Part shown: positions 1 to 11,285 of the stretch, one piece after another | Position numbering within the stretch: position 1 is the stretch's first letter | Layout of the letters: the number at the start of each line of letters is the position of its first letter | DNA from: Triglochin maritima | Taxonomy: Eukaryota > Streptophyta > Magnoliopsida > Alismatales > Juncaginaceae | Length of the DNA stretch: 64,000 bases | Reading direction: 5' to 3' | NCBI GenBank assembly: GCA_963682175.1 | Contig: OY821771.1 | Location: 15,003,001-15,067,000 of the forward strand | The notes under the pieces: generated by a model | The model's input: the letters and a program-made list of their open reading frames with translations, nothing else | Told to the model about the DNA's origin: nothing | The model's database searches: none | Translations under genes and position numbers: made by a program

Positions 1-2140
1 TGTGTCCAAGGACGGGATGTCAATGTACCCAACGAAGGTGGAGACTATGACGAAGTGGAAGGCTCCGACGAGCATGATTCAGATTTGAATTTTGTGGGAC
101 TTGCAGGCTATTACCGTCGTTTGATATGACTTCTTCAGGCTTGCTTCACCACTAACGATGCTTACACAGAAGGGTGTCGAGTTGATTTGGTTCCAGAAGT
201 GCGAGGACAACTTTCAGGGGTTGAAAAGACGGCTGACGACAGCACCAATTCTAACTCTTCTAATTGGCAGCGATGGGTACATGATCTACAGTGATGCATC
301 CATGATTGGCTTGGGTTGCATGCTCATACGACACGAGAAGGTGGTGGTGTATGCTTCGAGTCGGTTTAAGGTGCACGAGAAGAACTACCCGACACATGAC
401 TTGGAGCTACCAGCGGTGGTTCATGCGTTGAAGACGTGGAGGAACTCTGTACGGAGAGCGATTTGAGATCTTCACTGACCAGAGTTTAAAGTATCTATTT
501 TCATAGAAATAGCTAAATATGAGGGAGCACAGATGGCTTGAGTTCATCAAGGACTATGACTTCACCATTTCCTATCACCCGGGGAAGGCGAATTCGGTCG
601 TAGATTCCCTAAGCAAGAAGGTGGAGGTTTCTGTGGCCAGTTTGTGCATTCAGAAGTGGAGGCTGATTGAGACCTTGGAAGAGTGGAAGTCATTCGCTGG
701 GGAATCATAGGGGATTGTAATTGAAAGACTGAGAGTGGAACCCCAAATAGTTTCGAGGATCGTACAGGCCCATAGTGGAGATGATGAGTTGATCAGCCTG
801 ATGCAGTTGGCTACGAAGGAAGGCTCTAATTTCAATATAGGGGTAGATAGAGGTCTGAGGTTCAAGAAGCGTATCTGGGTGCCGAAGATGGAAGATATGA
901 GGAAGTAAATCAAAGTGGAGGCACACAGAGCCCGATACTCTATCCATCTGGGGAGCTAGCATGAAGATGTTCAAGGACCTACAGTGGAACTTCTGGTGGA
1001 AGGGTATGCAGCGGAACATAGTAGAATTTGTATCCAAATGTTTGGTTTGTCAGGAGATGGATATTAAGCACCAGAGACCAGAAGGACCGATGCAGAGGAT
1101 CAAGCTGCCAGAATGGAAGTGGGAGTATGTGACGATGGACTTTGTCACGGGTCTGCCAAAGTCGAAGAGATTTCATGACACGGTTTGGGTCATCGTAGAT
1201 CGACTGAATTAGTCGGCACACTTCTTAGCGATCAGTACCAGTGATCATCATCTCTAATTGAGACCTCAGGTTTACATCTAGGTTTTTGGGAAGTTTGCAG
1301 AAGGCCTTGGGGGCGCGATTGAAGTTCAGTACAACTTTTCACCTGTAAATAGACGGTTAGTCGGGGAAGACTATTCAGACATTAGACGATATGCTAAGAG
1401 CTTGCACTCTGGTTTGGGTAGGGCATTGGGATGATCACTTTCCACTGATAGAGTTCGCCTACAACAACGACTTCCACCCAAGTATTGGGATGGCACCGTG
1501 TAAAGCATTGTACGGGAGACCTTACAGATCACCTGTTTGCTGGAGTGAGGTAGGCGAGAGGCAGTTGGTTGGGCCTGAGTTAGTACAGATCTACGCAGAG
1601 AAGGTGGATGTGATCAAGAAGAGACTAGCATTAGCACCGAGAAGGTAGAAGAACTTCACAGATAAGCGTAGACGGGAGTTCAGCTTTGAGGTCGGCGACC
1701 ACGTATTTCTGAAGATCTCCCCAGCTAGGGGAGTAATGAGGTTCGGGAAGGAGGGGAAGCTTAGTCTGAGGTATGTTGGACTATTTGAGATTCTAGACCG
1801 TATTGGATAGGTTACCTAGCAGGTTACTTTGCTACCGTCGTTTTTGGGTCTTCACAATGTCTTCCATGTATCGATGCGGAGGAAGTATGTTGCAGGCTCA
1901 TCCTACGTCATTGAGATAGAGGTTCTAGAGATCCAGCAAGATATGTCACTGAAAGGGAAGTCTGTAGAGATTGTGGATCGCATGGAGCACTAACTCAGGA
2001 GGAGGATCATTCCGATGGTGAAGGTGTGATGGCAGCACAATAACGTTCACGAGACCACTTCGGAAATTGAGGAGAAGGTTCCAAAGAAGTATCTGGTGCT
2101 TTTCGGTGAGTCGTCGTTTTAAATTTTACGGACGAAATTT
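1..2140 (+). pseudogene. Ty3/gypsy chromovirus (Tekay/Del-like) pol remnant, 3' part
   Basis: Decayed polyprotein region read in several frames. At 158-466 an RNase H-like stretch has [13 protein letters not shown] and YASSRF. At 519-640 the tether ends HPGKANSVVDSLSKK. At 961-1210 the integrase zinc-binding region has KCLVCQ followed by the core start TMDFVTGLPKS. At 1391-1648 comes the late core with FAYNNDFHPSIGMAP and LYGRP. At 1650-1980 the C-terminal part has VGDHVFLKISP and LHNVFHVS. The order RNase H - integrase - C-terminal domain is typical of chromovirus pol; a chromodomain is not evident. Several frameshifts and stops are present (after 466, around 960, 1212 and 1648), and the integrase segment near 1240-1380, where the second catalytic aspartate belongs, is scrambled. 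The 5' part lies outside the window. GGACGAAATTT near 2130 resembles the usual chromovirus end just before the polypurine tract, after which the family A element begins. Non-functional. Confidence 0.88.
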
Positions 2141-2153
2141 GAAAGAAGCATCC

Positions 2154-2174
2154 TTAGCAACGGCGCCAAAAACT
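2154..2174 (-). other. Primer-binding-site-like stub next to an LTR
   Basis: On the minus strand the LTR end CAATCA is followed by AGTTTTTGGCGCCGTTGC, the first part of the family's primer-binding site (complete copies at 10160 and 36045). After GTTGC the match stops and chromovirus sequence begins. A PBS belongs after a 5' LTR, but this LTR also has a polypurine tract on its other side, so the arrangement is anomalous. Confidence 0.75.
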
Positions 2175-3564
2175 TGATTGGTTCGTTTATATACTGCAAG
2201 TGCACGGTGTCGGTGAAGACGTGGCAAATACGGGTCGTGTCCACGAGGAGGTATGTCAACTTTGGTTTTTCAGAATTCGAGTGGGAAAAGAGGAGAAGTT
2301 GTCATATGCTAAATACACTAAACTACGAATGAACTGACAATTAAACTAAACCCCCATGGAGTGGAGGTGTGTAGGTATGTGTGTGAGTGAGTGGGTCTTC
2401 ATTTCAGTTAGGAACAAGTGTAGTTTGTGTGGCATACAAGTAGAGGCTAGTGTAGAATCTAAGTGTAGGATACACAATAATACATGGAAAACCATGAACA
2501 TGCATATCTCACATGAAGTTGAGGTTGATTTTACTTTATCAAGCATGCAACAAGTACCTAGTGTGGCCATTAGAGCATCAATCAAATTTACATACATCCT
2601 AAATCATTCATGTGAATGTGCACCAAACATGGATCCATACATAACAAGGCATTCCCATCAAACCATTACAAGAAACAAGATAAACTCTAAAGCTAGCATG
2701 AGATAATACCTAGTGTGGACATTATCCCATCAAATACAAGTTTAAGCATGCTACAAGTATAGATCTACATTAAGCAAATAAAAGAACCAAACACTTCAAC
2801 ATAATCTACAACACCTCCACCCCAAAGGGGGATGGAACTACTCATTACTCATTAAGAAAAGAGACAAAACGAAATTAAACTAAGCATACAAGAATTGAAA
2901 AGAGACAATATAAAACTAACAAAACATTCTTTATTGCTCACTCACTTACAAGTAGCCTCTCTCCACAAGAGTTTTGCTCCAAGGCTTCACTCCTAGTAGA
3001 GATAATGGACACCAAGAGAGGAGATGGATTACAAAGGAGGAGGAAGAGTTCTATTTATAGCCATAGAAAAAGGTAACCGGGGACAATCCCCCGGTATGGG
3101 ACTAAACACATACTATAAATGGACATAAAACAACATAATCCACAACCCGACTAAACCATGAATTGTTTGGACCAATTTGGACCACCAAATGGCGGTCTGG
3201 AATGGTTGGATCCTGTCAGGATTTCAGTGTCTCGTTTCTGGCTAGATTTCTTGATGTTTGATGAACTTGATTTGGTTGTTGATGTTTGGGCCCAGATCTA
3301 AATGCCAAAATACTCCTCATGATGGTTCGGGGCTTCTTGATTTGCTCATTGATCCTTTTGGATTACATCCGGGTCTGTCTCTTTTGCATCGCAGTCCATA
3401 GGTCTTGCAATTCAGTCATTTTCCTTGTGTTTAGTCATTTTTGAATCTCTTCTTCTGAAACATGTTTATTCCTGAAACTTAAACATAAAACTCTTACGTA
3501 GCATTGTTTAGGTTCAAGATGATAGATATAAGACACAAATATATGCATGATATGATGTCAATCA
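2175..3564 (-). mobile_element. Family A LTR (Athila/Tat-like), minus strand
   Basis: 1,390 bp, with minus-strand termini TGATTGACAT and CAATCA. The polypurine tract with GGTGTGGG lies immediately upstream on the minus strand (3565-3583), so this is the 3' LTR of the minus-strand gag element to its right. The interior carries the family signatures also seen at 8771-10153: the downstream block reading GTGGACACGACCCGTATTTG (minus strand) and a palindrome-related block GACCACCAAATGGCGGTC at 3173-3200. No target duplication can be tested, because neither side is a clean outer flank. Confidence 0.85.
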
Positions 3565-5388
3565 AATACACCCACACCTAACTTTTGCTAGTCCCGAGCA
3601 AAACAAAGAAAGGGAAAAATGAAAGAAAGGAGAAAGCATACGTAAAACTGGGAAATCCTAACTCACTTTCGTAGGAATCACAGTTGCACTTAGCACATGC
3701 AACAAGTTGTTAACCTCCTTATCGCCAAGGAGGAGGAGTATTGTCTACTAAGGGTTTTCAGCAAATATACCCACAAAATCCGAACATAGTTGCATTATTC
3801 AATATAGCAACACGACTCGTTGGACTCATTTTTGTCAATCATTGGACATGATAATTCTACGGGTTGACTCTATATATGTATTTAGTCCACACACCTAGCC
3901 TAGGGAACCATTCATGCAAGTTAATTAAGGACTTAAGTGAAAGACATGGACAACCTTAAAATCCTCAAGTGATACAAAGTGTAAACTCAATTAAAGTTCT
4001 TATTTGCATTACCATTTTTTTCTTTTTTTTGTCTACTTGGTGTGTAATTCTCCCAAGATCAGGTTTCGTGCATCATTGCCTATGAGAACTTACACTATCA
4101 CGTACATCTTTCCCCACATCCCCACATAAGGTGATTCCTACCACCCGTGTAATGGGAGTTCGATCGGTGCATCCCATGTCAAATGACTTGAAAGCACCAT
4201 GCACTAAGTCACCTCAGACCTCATTTTCTGAGTGATAGGAGGCGTGCGAGAAGAAAGAACACCTACTCACTTATTTCTTATCTACACATGAACCAAAACT
4301 CCTACACTTAAAGTTTCACAACAAGATTTTAAGGGTCCCTGACTACGACAAACTTCCTCATACTAACAGACACGAATAATTCGACTCACTAGGTTCAGGG
4401 TGGACTTCTTTATTTATTTAAGTACTGAAGTGCTATGATTACACGCCCCCCGAGGGAAGACCGGGGTGCATTCTTACTACTATATAAAGACCTAAAGTCG
4501 GTAAACTAGATATCCTAATGCATCAAGTTCAAGACAATTTTAGGAGCTTTCTTTTTACTTTGCCTCTCAATATTATTGCACATGCTAGACACAAGCAAAA
4601 CCCCCAAAACATTTTCTTTCGCAAACACATGAAGATTTTGAAAGAAATGTCAAAATTTAAAGCACTAAGCAAGCAAAAAAAAAAGACAAGTCACCCAAGG
4701 ATCACGACAAGCAGATATATCAGTAGTAGATGCAGCACACTAACATGACTCTAACAATGCACACAAAAGAAGACAAAAACAAAAGGAGAAAGACTCAACT
4801 ATGTACATACGTAAAAAAAATCCACACTTACTTCATGCATTGTCCTCAATGAATGTGAGCATACTACTACATAGATTTATGCATGAAAAAGAAAAGATCT
4901 CACCAACGTGAAGCGCAAAGGGAAGTTCCCCTCACCATGAAACTACATGGTTATGTTGATGGACACAAACCTGAATTCCCCTCAAAACCTGTGAAATACT
5001 AAAGAAATGATACAAATACGTGAAAGAAATGGGCTCAAATACACAAGGGTTGGGGCCCACAACAAGTTGTGCTCAGTTATGCAGTCTTTTGTCTATTTGT
5101 TTTTTTTGTTTTTTTTGAATAACTATGTACAAAAATGGGCTCCCATTTTCATTTGTCAGGGGACATCAAATGGGACACTGCCATCTCTTGAGCCAGAAAT
5201 GCAACTACATGGGCTTGCATCATAAGAAACAGGAGGATTGTTAAGAGGTTTATGAACCAAGGATGGCGGTTCATGCCTCTCGAAACCAGGGTCGGTGAAA
5301 GGAAATGGAAACAAAGATGTTTCCACTCAACAACAGAGTTGAGGGTCATCAATGTATACCCTCCAACCAATATTTGGGTTCACCCGGA
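3565..5388 (-). mobile_element. 3' noncoding region of the minus-strand family A element
   Basis: About 1.8 kb between the broken gag-protease reading frame and the LTR. No reverse transcriptase or integrase similarity is seen. Collinear conserved blocks are shared with 12707-14077, 19511-21125 and 46488-47396. They include two stem-loops (3683-3703 and 4166-4198), a second short inverted repeat CCTCCTT...AAGGAGG at 3714-3733, the polypurine tract beside the LTR, and a block near 4836-4860 with TGAGGACAATGCATGAAGTA on the minus strand, where an internal polypurine tract sits in the plus-strand copies. The short reading frames here are not conserved between copies. Confidence 0.75.
3683..3703 (-). 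other. Conserved 3' noncoding stem-loop, copy 1
   Basis: Seven-base arms GTTGCAC/GTGCAAC enclose a 7-nt spacer. On the plus strand this reads GTTGCAC then TTAGCAC/ATGCAAC; one arm pair carries an A in this copy. The same element recurs at 20987-21007, 40921-40941 and 46606-46626, always a little upstream of a polypurine tract and LTR. Confidence 0.65.
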
Positions 5389-8300
5389 TCATTTCATCCA
5401 CACAAGGTGACATCGTAGACTTATTACCCAGATGGCAAAGTCCAAAAATAGAATTGCTTGACCACCTGACACCCTTATAGGCATTGTGGTTGTTTGATGC
5501 CTCTTCAGAATGAGAACGATAGGAGGCGTAAATGAGAGGTGAAACTCTGTCAGGTTGTTTGAAATGTAGGGTATCAGTGGTTGATTCTTAACCCACATGG
5601 GGTCCTCAACAGATATAGAGTGAAGAGAAGGTAGCCTAGAGGCCACAAAAATGGTATCTTGTGGCTCTAGAGCCACATGATCGAAAGGATGTGGCTCAAA
5701 GGCCACATGATCGAAAGGATGTGGCTCAAAGGCCACATGATCACAAGATAAGGCACCTTCTTGTACCAGCCTAGGTGAAACATCTTCACCACCATCAGGA
5801 TCTCCATCGAACAACTCTCTGAAATACTTGAAGGTGCCTTCGACTTCAATCTCATGCGTGCCCTGGATAAGGTTGACTCCAACAGGGCCTTTGAACGCAC
5901 CTGGCTTCTTGCAGATGGTGTAGATATTGAAATCAGTGTATTGACTACCATATGTCAAGTGTATCAGACCATTGCGACAATTGATCAAGGCATTGGAAGT
6001 CGCTAGAAATGGTCTCCCCAAAATAATATGAATTTGTCCAAGTGGTTTGTCACGGGTTCAGTATCCAAAACAAAGAAATTGACTACATAAATGAACTCTC
6101 CCACTTTGATCTGAACATCTTCCACCACGCCCCTCGTTTTCTTCATAGACCTATCAGCCAATTGAAGAGTGGTTTTTGTTTGTTTGAGGTCTCCAAGACC
6201 GAGGTGGACGTAGACCAAAAATGGCAGAAGATTAACAGATGCACCGAGGTTCAAGTAAAGCTCGATGTATTGACACCTCACCAATCACACAAGAAATAGT
6301 AAGGCAACCAGGGTCCATGTATTTGACTTTCGTGGGTTGTGCCAACAATGAACTCACATTAGCAACAAGGAAAGCTTTCTTGGGAACATTGATTTTCCTC
6401 TTCTTAGTGCACAAATCCTTGAGAACCTTGGCATCATGTGGCATTACTTAATCATCTCCAATAGAGGAATGTTCACCTTAACTTGCCGAAAGACCTCAAA
6501 TATTTTGTCATGCTGATCAGAAGTTTTCTTTTTAAGGCGCTCAAAGAATGGCGCCTTCGGGGTATAGGTCTTTCGAAGGAACCTCAGTATTCTGGTCCAT
6601 AGAAAAATGAGTGGGGACTCAGAATCTGATTCCTTTGACACAAGATGAGACAAGGGGACCTCATGGTTCAGCCCCATTGTCAAAATATATAGAAGGAACC
6701 TCAGGAATAAGCTCCTTCCTGGCAGTATTTGGCGAGGGAACCTCAGGATCCGGCTCCCTTATAGATGTTGGTATCATCGCAGGTTTGGTGACACCAAGAG
6801 ATGGTGATTGCAAGGAAGGCAACCCAATTTGGTTGTCCACCTCCTTACCGGACCTCAAACTATGAATCACATTGACATGATGGGTCGGTTCAGACGTAGC
6901 TTGAGAAATTGGTGGCCTTGCTTGAGATTGTGTACCCTGGAGATTTACCTCAGGTGCACTTGGGAATTGACCATTCTCACGTTCATGGAGCTAATGACTT
7001 AATTGACTAACTTGCACATCCAATGCTTTGATCGTGGAATTATTGGCCGCAAGCATGGTTTGCGTGCTCTGTATGAACGCGTGAATGGTTTGTTCAAGAG
7101 TGGAGTCCCTTGGGTCAACCCGCTAAGGTAGAGTCTGACTAGAATAACCCGATGGTGAAGCCTCAGTAGGAAGGTGAGTGTGGGGCTGAGACCTATGTTG
7201 TGGGGGTTGATAGGTCGCCGACGGGCATGGAGGGTGATGAGGTGGAGGTTGAGGTTGAGCGTGCGAGCTCTGACCGTTGCCCCCAAGAGAAGTTAGGGTG
7301 GTTTCGTCATCCCGGGTTGTAGGAGTGACTGTACGGGTCGTTACGAGGCATCTGTTGATACAATGCATTTGCATGCTCAGTATCACTTGGAACGTAAGCA
7401 CATTCCAAGTCATTATGTCACGTAAGTCCACACCTACTACACGCGGGAGTATCTACCTAAGTTACAGGAGCTCGGTCCAACTCTAAACTCTCAATCCTAC
7501 GCATGAGACCAATCATTTTTTCCTTAGACGCGATAGTTGACTCAACTTGATATGATCAAGCTTGACCAGAAGACCTGGTGGCTAGTGGCTCTCTCATGGT
7601 GTCCCACTCAAAGGCACATTCAGCCATTAATTCAAAGGTGTCACAGGCCTCATCGATGGGTTTCATTTGGAAACCACCCTGACACATCGACTCCAACAAT
7701 GTACGGGTGTTGTAGTTGAGGCCCTCATAAACAATTTGACACAACTACCACAACTCAATTCCATGATGAGGGAGGGCACTACAACAGAACATCCTTGAAC
7801 CTCTCAAAGAAAGCATGAAAAGATTTTGTCTCAGTCTGATACATTTGATGTATCTGGTGTCATATTTGTTGAGTTTTCCTTTGAGGGATAAATCTCTTCA
7901 GAATGACAGTCACAAAGTCATCCCAAGACCGAATAGATCTCGTCGGGAGGCTGTACATCCATTTCTTCGCGTTATCCATCAACGCGAAAGAAATCATCCT
8001 CAACCAGACTGAATCCTCGTCAAGCTGCTGAAGCTTGAAAATGGAGCATACCTCCTCGAATTCACGTATAAAAATATATGGATCCTCCTTATTAGAAGTG
8101 CAGGTAGGAAGCATGATCACATATTGAGGTTTCAGTTCATAGTTGTTCCCGCGAGCTGGTGGAAGAACTATGAAAGAAGGTTGTGCGGCCCGAACACGAT
8201 GGGTCCGCTCCCACAAAGTCATCGGTCTATCTTGTCGAGCTAAAGGTGGTGGTGCACCAATAACTTGATCCTGGCCGAATCCTTCTTCCTCCCGAGTTGG

Positions 8301-8456
8301 AGAAGGAGGTCTACATGGTGGTGGGAGTGGACCGAGGTAATCTATGTACGAACCCTAGTCTCCCCCATCTCCACGAGACAACTCAACCTCACGCTCTGAA
8401 GGAGCACGAGGCGAAGATGGGCGATCACCTAGACCGTCCATCTCAGAAAAATGCAT
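5389..8456 (-). pseudogene. Family A gag-protease reading frame, broken
   Basis: Minus strand, with the likely start ATG at 8456. A capsid-like gag domain reads from 8222 to about 7860 (YVIMLPTCTSNKEDPYIFIR and WMYSLPTRSIRSWDDFVTVI), continues at 7744-7556 (QIVYEGLN) and is broken between. A leucine- and proline-rich linker lies at 7400-6660. The aspartic protease reads through 6444-6232 (DLCTKKRKINVPKKAFL), 6284-6003 (LNLGASVNLLPFLVY, RGVVEDVQIKVGEFIYVVNF) and 6021-5389 (GRPFLATSNALINCRNGLI). The protease active-site triplet reads NLGAS where the intact relative at 37455-39887 has DLGAS, so the catalytic aspartate is lost. At least four frameshifts are needed. Nothing resembling reverse transcriptase follows. 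The domain order matches the family B protein, which is the best guide to the ancestral gene. Confidence 0.85.
5671..5742 (-). repeat. 30-bp in-frame minisatellite in the gag-protease C-terminus
   Basis: About two and a half copies of a 30-bp unit containing CCACATGATCGAAAGGATGT, each encoding the ten residues DHVAFEPHPF on the minus strand. The unit holds an inverted repeat, GTGGC...GCCAC. The plus-strand relatives at about 12260 and 18975 have a single unit (VAVEPHDLIVV-like). Confidence 0.85.
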
Positions 8457-8770
8457 TCTCTCAAGTCGAGTGCTCTCACCAGAACGAGTCCAACCTCACA
8501 TAAAACGCTCAACTCGACTTTAAAACACCACACAACAGAAGGTATAATCAGTAGCGGAGACTACTCGTAAAATATAGAAGAGGAGAAGACGCATATGAGA
8601 AGGGAAGAATCCCTAGAGCTAGCGTGGGTAGTGGGAGAAGGTAGAAGCACAAAAGCAAACAAAGCTCAAGCAGCTTATGACTATAGGTCCTTAGGCTAGA
8701 CGACGCCTAACTTCGAGATCACTAGTCTCGACACGCCTCACCTCCCTACAAGAAAGACCACAATGCTCAG
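8457..8770 (-). mobile_element. Leader fragment of the minus-strand family A element
   Basis: Noncoding, homologous to the plus-strand leader at about 10965-11285 but in opposite orientation; both contain a block like AAGTTAGGCGTCGT followed by AAGGACCTATAG. It ends abruptly at 8770, where a plus-strand LTR starts, so the rest of the leader and the 5' LTR of the minus-strand element are missing or displaced. Confidence 0.7.
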
Positions 8771-10153
8771 TGATTGACATCATATCATGCATATATTTGT
8801 GTCTTATATCCTTTATTTTTAGCCTAAGCAATGCTACGTAACGATTTTTATGTTTATGTTTCAGGAATAAATAGGTTGAGAAGAAGAGACTCAAAAAGGA
8901 CATAAAGTAAGGAAAATGTCTAAGATGCAAGACCTATGGACTGAGATGCAAGAGAGAATGACCCAGATGTAAAACCAAAATGACTAATGAGCAAATCAAG
9001 CAGCTCCACACCATCATGAGGATTATTTTGGCAATTAGATCCGGGCGCAAACATCAACAACCAAATTGAGTCCTTAACAAGCCGTCTAAAACCAGGGCCA
9101 ATCAGACCAAGATGGACCGCCAATCAGCAGCCATAGACCGCCAATTGGCGGTCCAATATGGCCCAATGGCAACTACTTTGGCGTGGGTGTTTGTTATATT
9201 GTCTTATGTCCATTTATGGTATGTGTGTTAGTCCCATATCAGGGAATCATCCCCAATTGCCTTTTTCTATAACTATAAATATAACTTTTCCCCTCCTTTT
9301 GTCTGGACCCATTGTTTGGTGGTATTCTCTCTACTTGGAGTAAGCCTTAGAGCAAAACTCAAGTGGAGAAGAATGCTACTTATAATGTGAGTCATCTAAA
9401 TAAAATAATTCTTCATAGTTTGTTTTAATGTTGTGTTTGTTTTAATGCTTGCTTGTTTAACTTGTTTTGTTTGTCTTAATCTTAGTAGAAGTAATAGCAT
9501 GTCTCCCTTTCCTATCGTAATTCCTTAATTTCGTTTTGTCTTCTTTTAATGAGTAGTGAGTAGTTCCATCCCCCTTTAGGGGTGGAGTTGATGTTTATAC
9601 ATGTTATGTAGATGGAATGAATGCTAAATATTGTTGTATGTGAGAAATGTTAGTATGCTTGTTTGAATTAAAGAGAAAATGTAACTTGATGGTTTCTGCC
9701 ATAATATTTAGGTACATTCCATGCTTATTTAGGTTCTTAATAACAAACTTGTCATGCTCATATTAATCACCTAGGTTAGTGATTTGGATGATAGGTCTTG
9801 TCATGAGGTACTTCTTATGCATAGCAAACACTACCTACACTTGTACTTAATGAATGCATTTATCACCACTTATTTCATGTGTACACACTCCACCCCTTAG
9901 GGGTCTTCCATTCCTGATTTCTAGTTTCTTCTATTAGTCACTTAGTTTCATTTCTTCTCGCACTTTCATCTTGTTTGTTGCTTACTCGTGTAGTCTAGTT
10001 TAGTCTAGTTTAGTGTAATTACTTTTTCTCCAATCTTGTTTTCCACTCACCTTTGAACTAACAATAGTCGATACACCTCCCTGTGGATCGACCCATATTT
10101 TCCACTGCTTCAACGTAGTCGTGCACTTAGGGTTATTTTAAAACGTTCAATCA
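8771..10153 (+). mobile_element. Family A 5' LTR, plus strand
   Basis: 1,383 bp, TGATTGACAT...TTCAATCA, followed directly by a primer-binding site. A TATA-like CTATAAATAT lies at 9273-9282, about 120 bp after a palindrome pair (9114-9153). The 5 bp to the left (CTCAG) are not repeated after the LTR at 21126-22477. The two LTRs also differ at many positions and in their last bases (TTCAATCA versus GATTAACA), so they are probably not a pair from one insertion. Confidence 0.88.
9114..9153 (+). repeat. U3 palindrome pair, family A
   Basis: Two adjacent inverted repeats. The first (9114-9132) is imperfect and contains GACCGCCAATCAGC. The second (9136-9153) is a perfect 18-bp palindrome, GACCGCCAATTGGCGGTC. 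They lie upstream of the TATA-like box, so in the RNA they occur only at the 3' end. The first shares 14 bases with the leader repeat at 10312. Confidence 0.8.
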
Positions 10154-10159
10154 AGTTTT

Positions 10160-10177
10160 TGGCGCCGTTGCCGGGGA
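10160..10177 (+). other. Primer-binding site, family A
   Basis: TGGCGCCGTTGCCGGGGA begins six bases after the LTR end. From memory it is complementary to the 3' end of plant tRNA-Asp, the primer type of Athila-like elements; I have not checked it against a tRNA set. Confidence 0.85.
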
Positions 10178-11285
10178 GGTGTTATGTCCAGACTCTGGTT
10201 TGGATGATTCGAGTGGGTTTAATCTTTTTTTTAAGTTTGTTTTTGTTTCAGGGACAATGACACATTCAGGGGACACACCAGGAGAAAAGTTGAGCAGGGA
10301 GCAACCCTTTAGACCGCCAATCAGCGATCTGGGACCGCCAACTAGCGGCCTGGTGAGTTGTGTTTGCTCCAAACTTTGTTCTGGTTGTTTGTGTGTTCAT
10401 TGTAGTTGTCTGGGAGCCCAATTTGCTTGTTTTAACCTGTAATTTACTCGCATATCTATTAATTACCAATCCTCTTTCTATACAACTTGGACCTTAAAAC
10501 TCAAAGCAAAAGATTAATTTGATTGTCATCTAGGTCATGCATCATTTGTAGACCTTGCACGCACTCGTCTTTCTTTTCTTTACATTCTTGTTGTTGATTG
10601 CTGGCGTGAGGTACGTGCACTCATTCTCTCATTCATGCTTGGTTAAAGCATTCATTAGTTAGTAAGGTGCATCAGGACAAGAGTGAGGTGAGCATTTGTT
10701 TGGAGAGTTGATTACTAGATTAAGACTCAAAATGATACTAAGGAGGGGTTGTCCCATACAAGATAAGGTTGGGGATTTCATCACCCTTTCCTTTGCCAAA
10801 AATTACTCTTAATCAATGCCTTAATTCTAAAAGCAAGTAGACATTGGCCCTAGGACTCGGGCGCACTAGGATAGCAATCGAGTTGAGACCGTCATGACCT
10901 GATCGGCGTTGCCTGCCTTGTCGATAGTAGGTGGTACTGGATCTCCGGATCTTGTATTACTTGCTGGGCATTGTGGTCTTCATTGTACGGAGGTGAGGTG
11001 TGTTGATACAAGAGATCTCAAAGTTAGGCGTCGTGTAGTCTAAGGACCTATAGCCATAGGTTGTTTGAGCCTTGTTTGCTTTTCTTCTTCTACCCTCTCC
11101 CAATACCCACGCTAGATTTAGGGATTCTTCCCTTATCCTCTGAGTCAACTTCTTCCCACCTACTTCTATGTTCTAGTCTCCTCCCTTTTACATTCTCTGT
11201 TAGAATTTTAGGATTGAGTCGAGTACTTTTTGCAAGCTTGGCCTCGTGGTGGTGAGAGTGATCGTCTCGAGAGTTCTTTGGCGAG
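10178..11285 (+). mobile_element. Leader region, family A element
   Basis: About 1.1 kb of apparently noncoding sequence between the primer-binding site and the gag-like frame. It contains a palindrome pair at 10311-10351 and, at 10965-11250, a block shared in inverted orientation with 8457-8770. Small open frames here (for example 10179-10442) have no recognisable content and are not conserved in the related leader at 36063. Confidence 0.7.
10311..10351 (+). repeat. Leader palindrome pair, family A
   Basis: Two hairpin-like repeats: AGACCGC-CAATCA-GCGATCT, with one mismatch in the arms, then GGACCGC-CAACTA-GCGGCC. They match the pair in the U3 of the same element (9114-9153) in sequence and spacing. 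Confidence 0.75.

Noticed and set aside
5671..5742. Possible CRISPR-like array
   Set aside because: Direct repeats without spacers inside a coding frame of a plant retrotransposon; it is a minisatellite.
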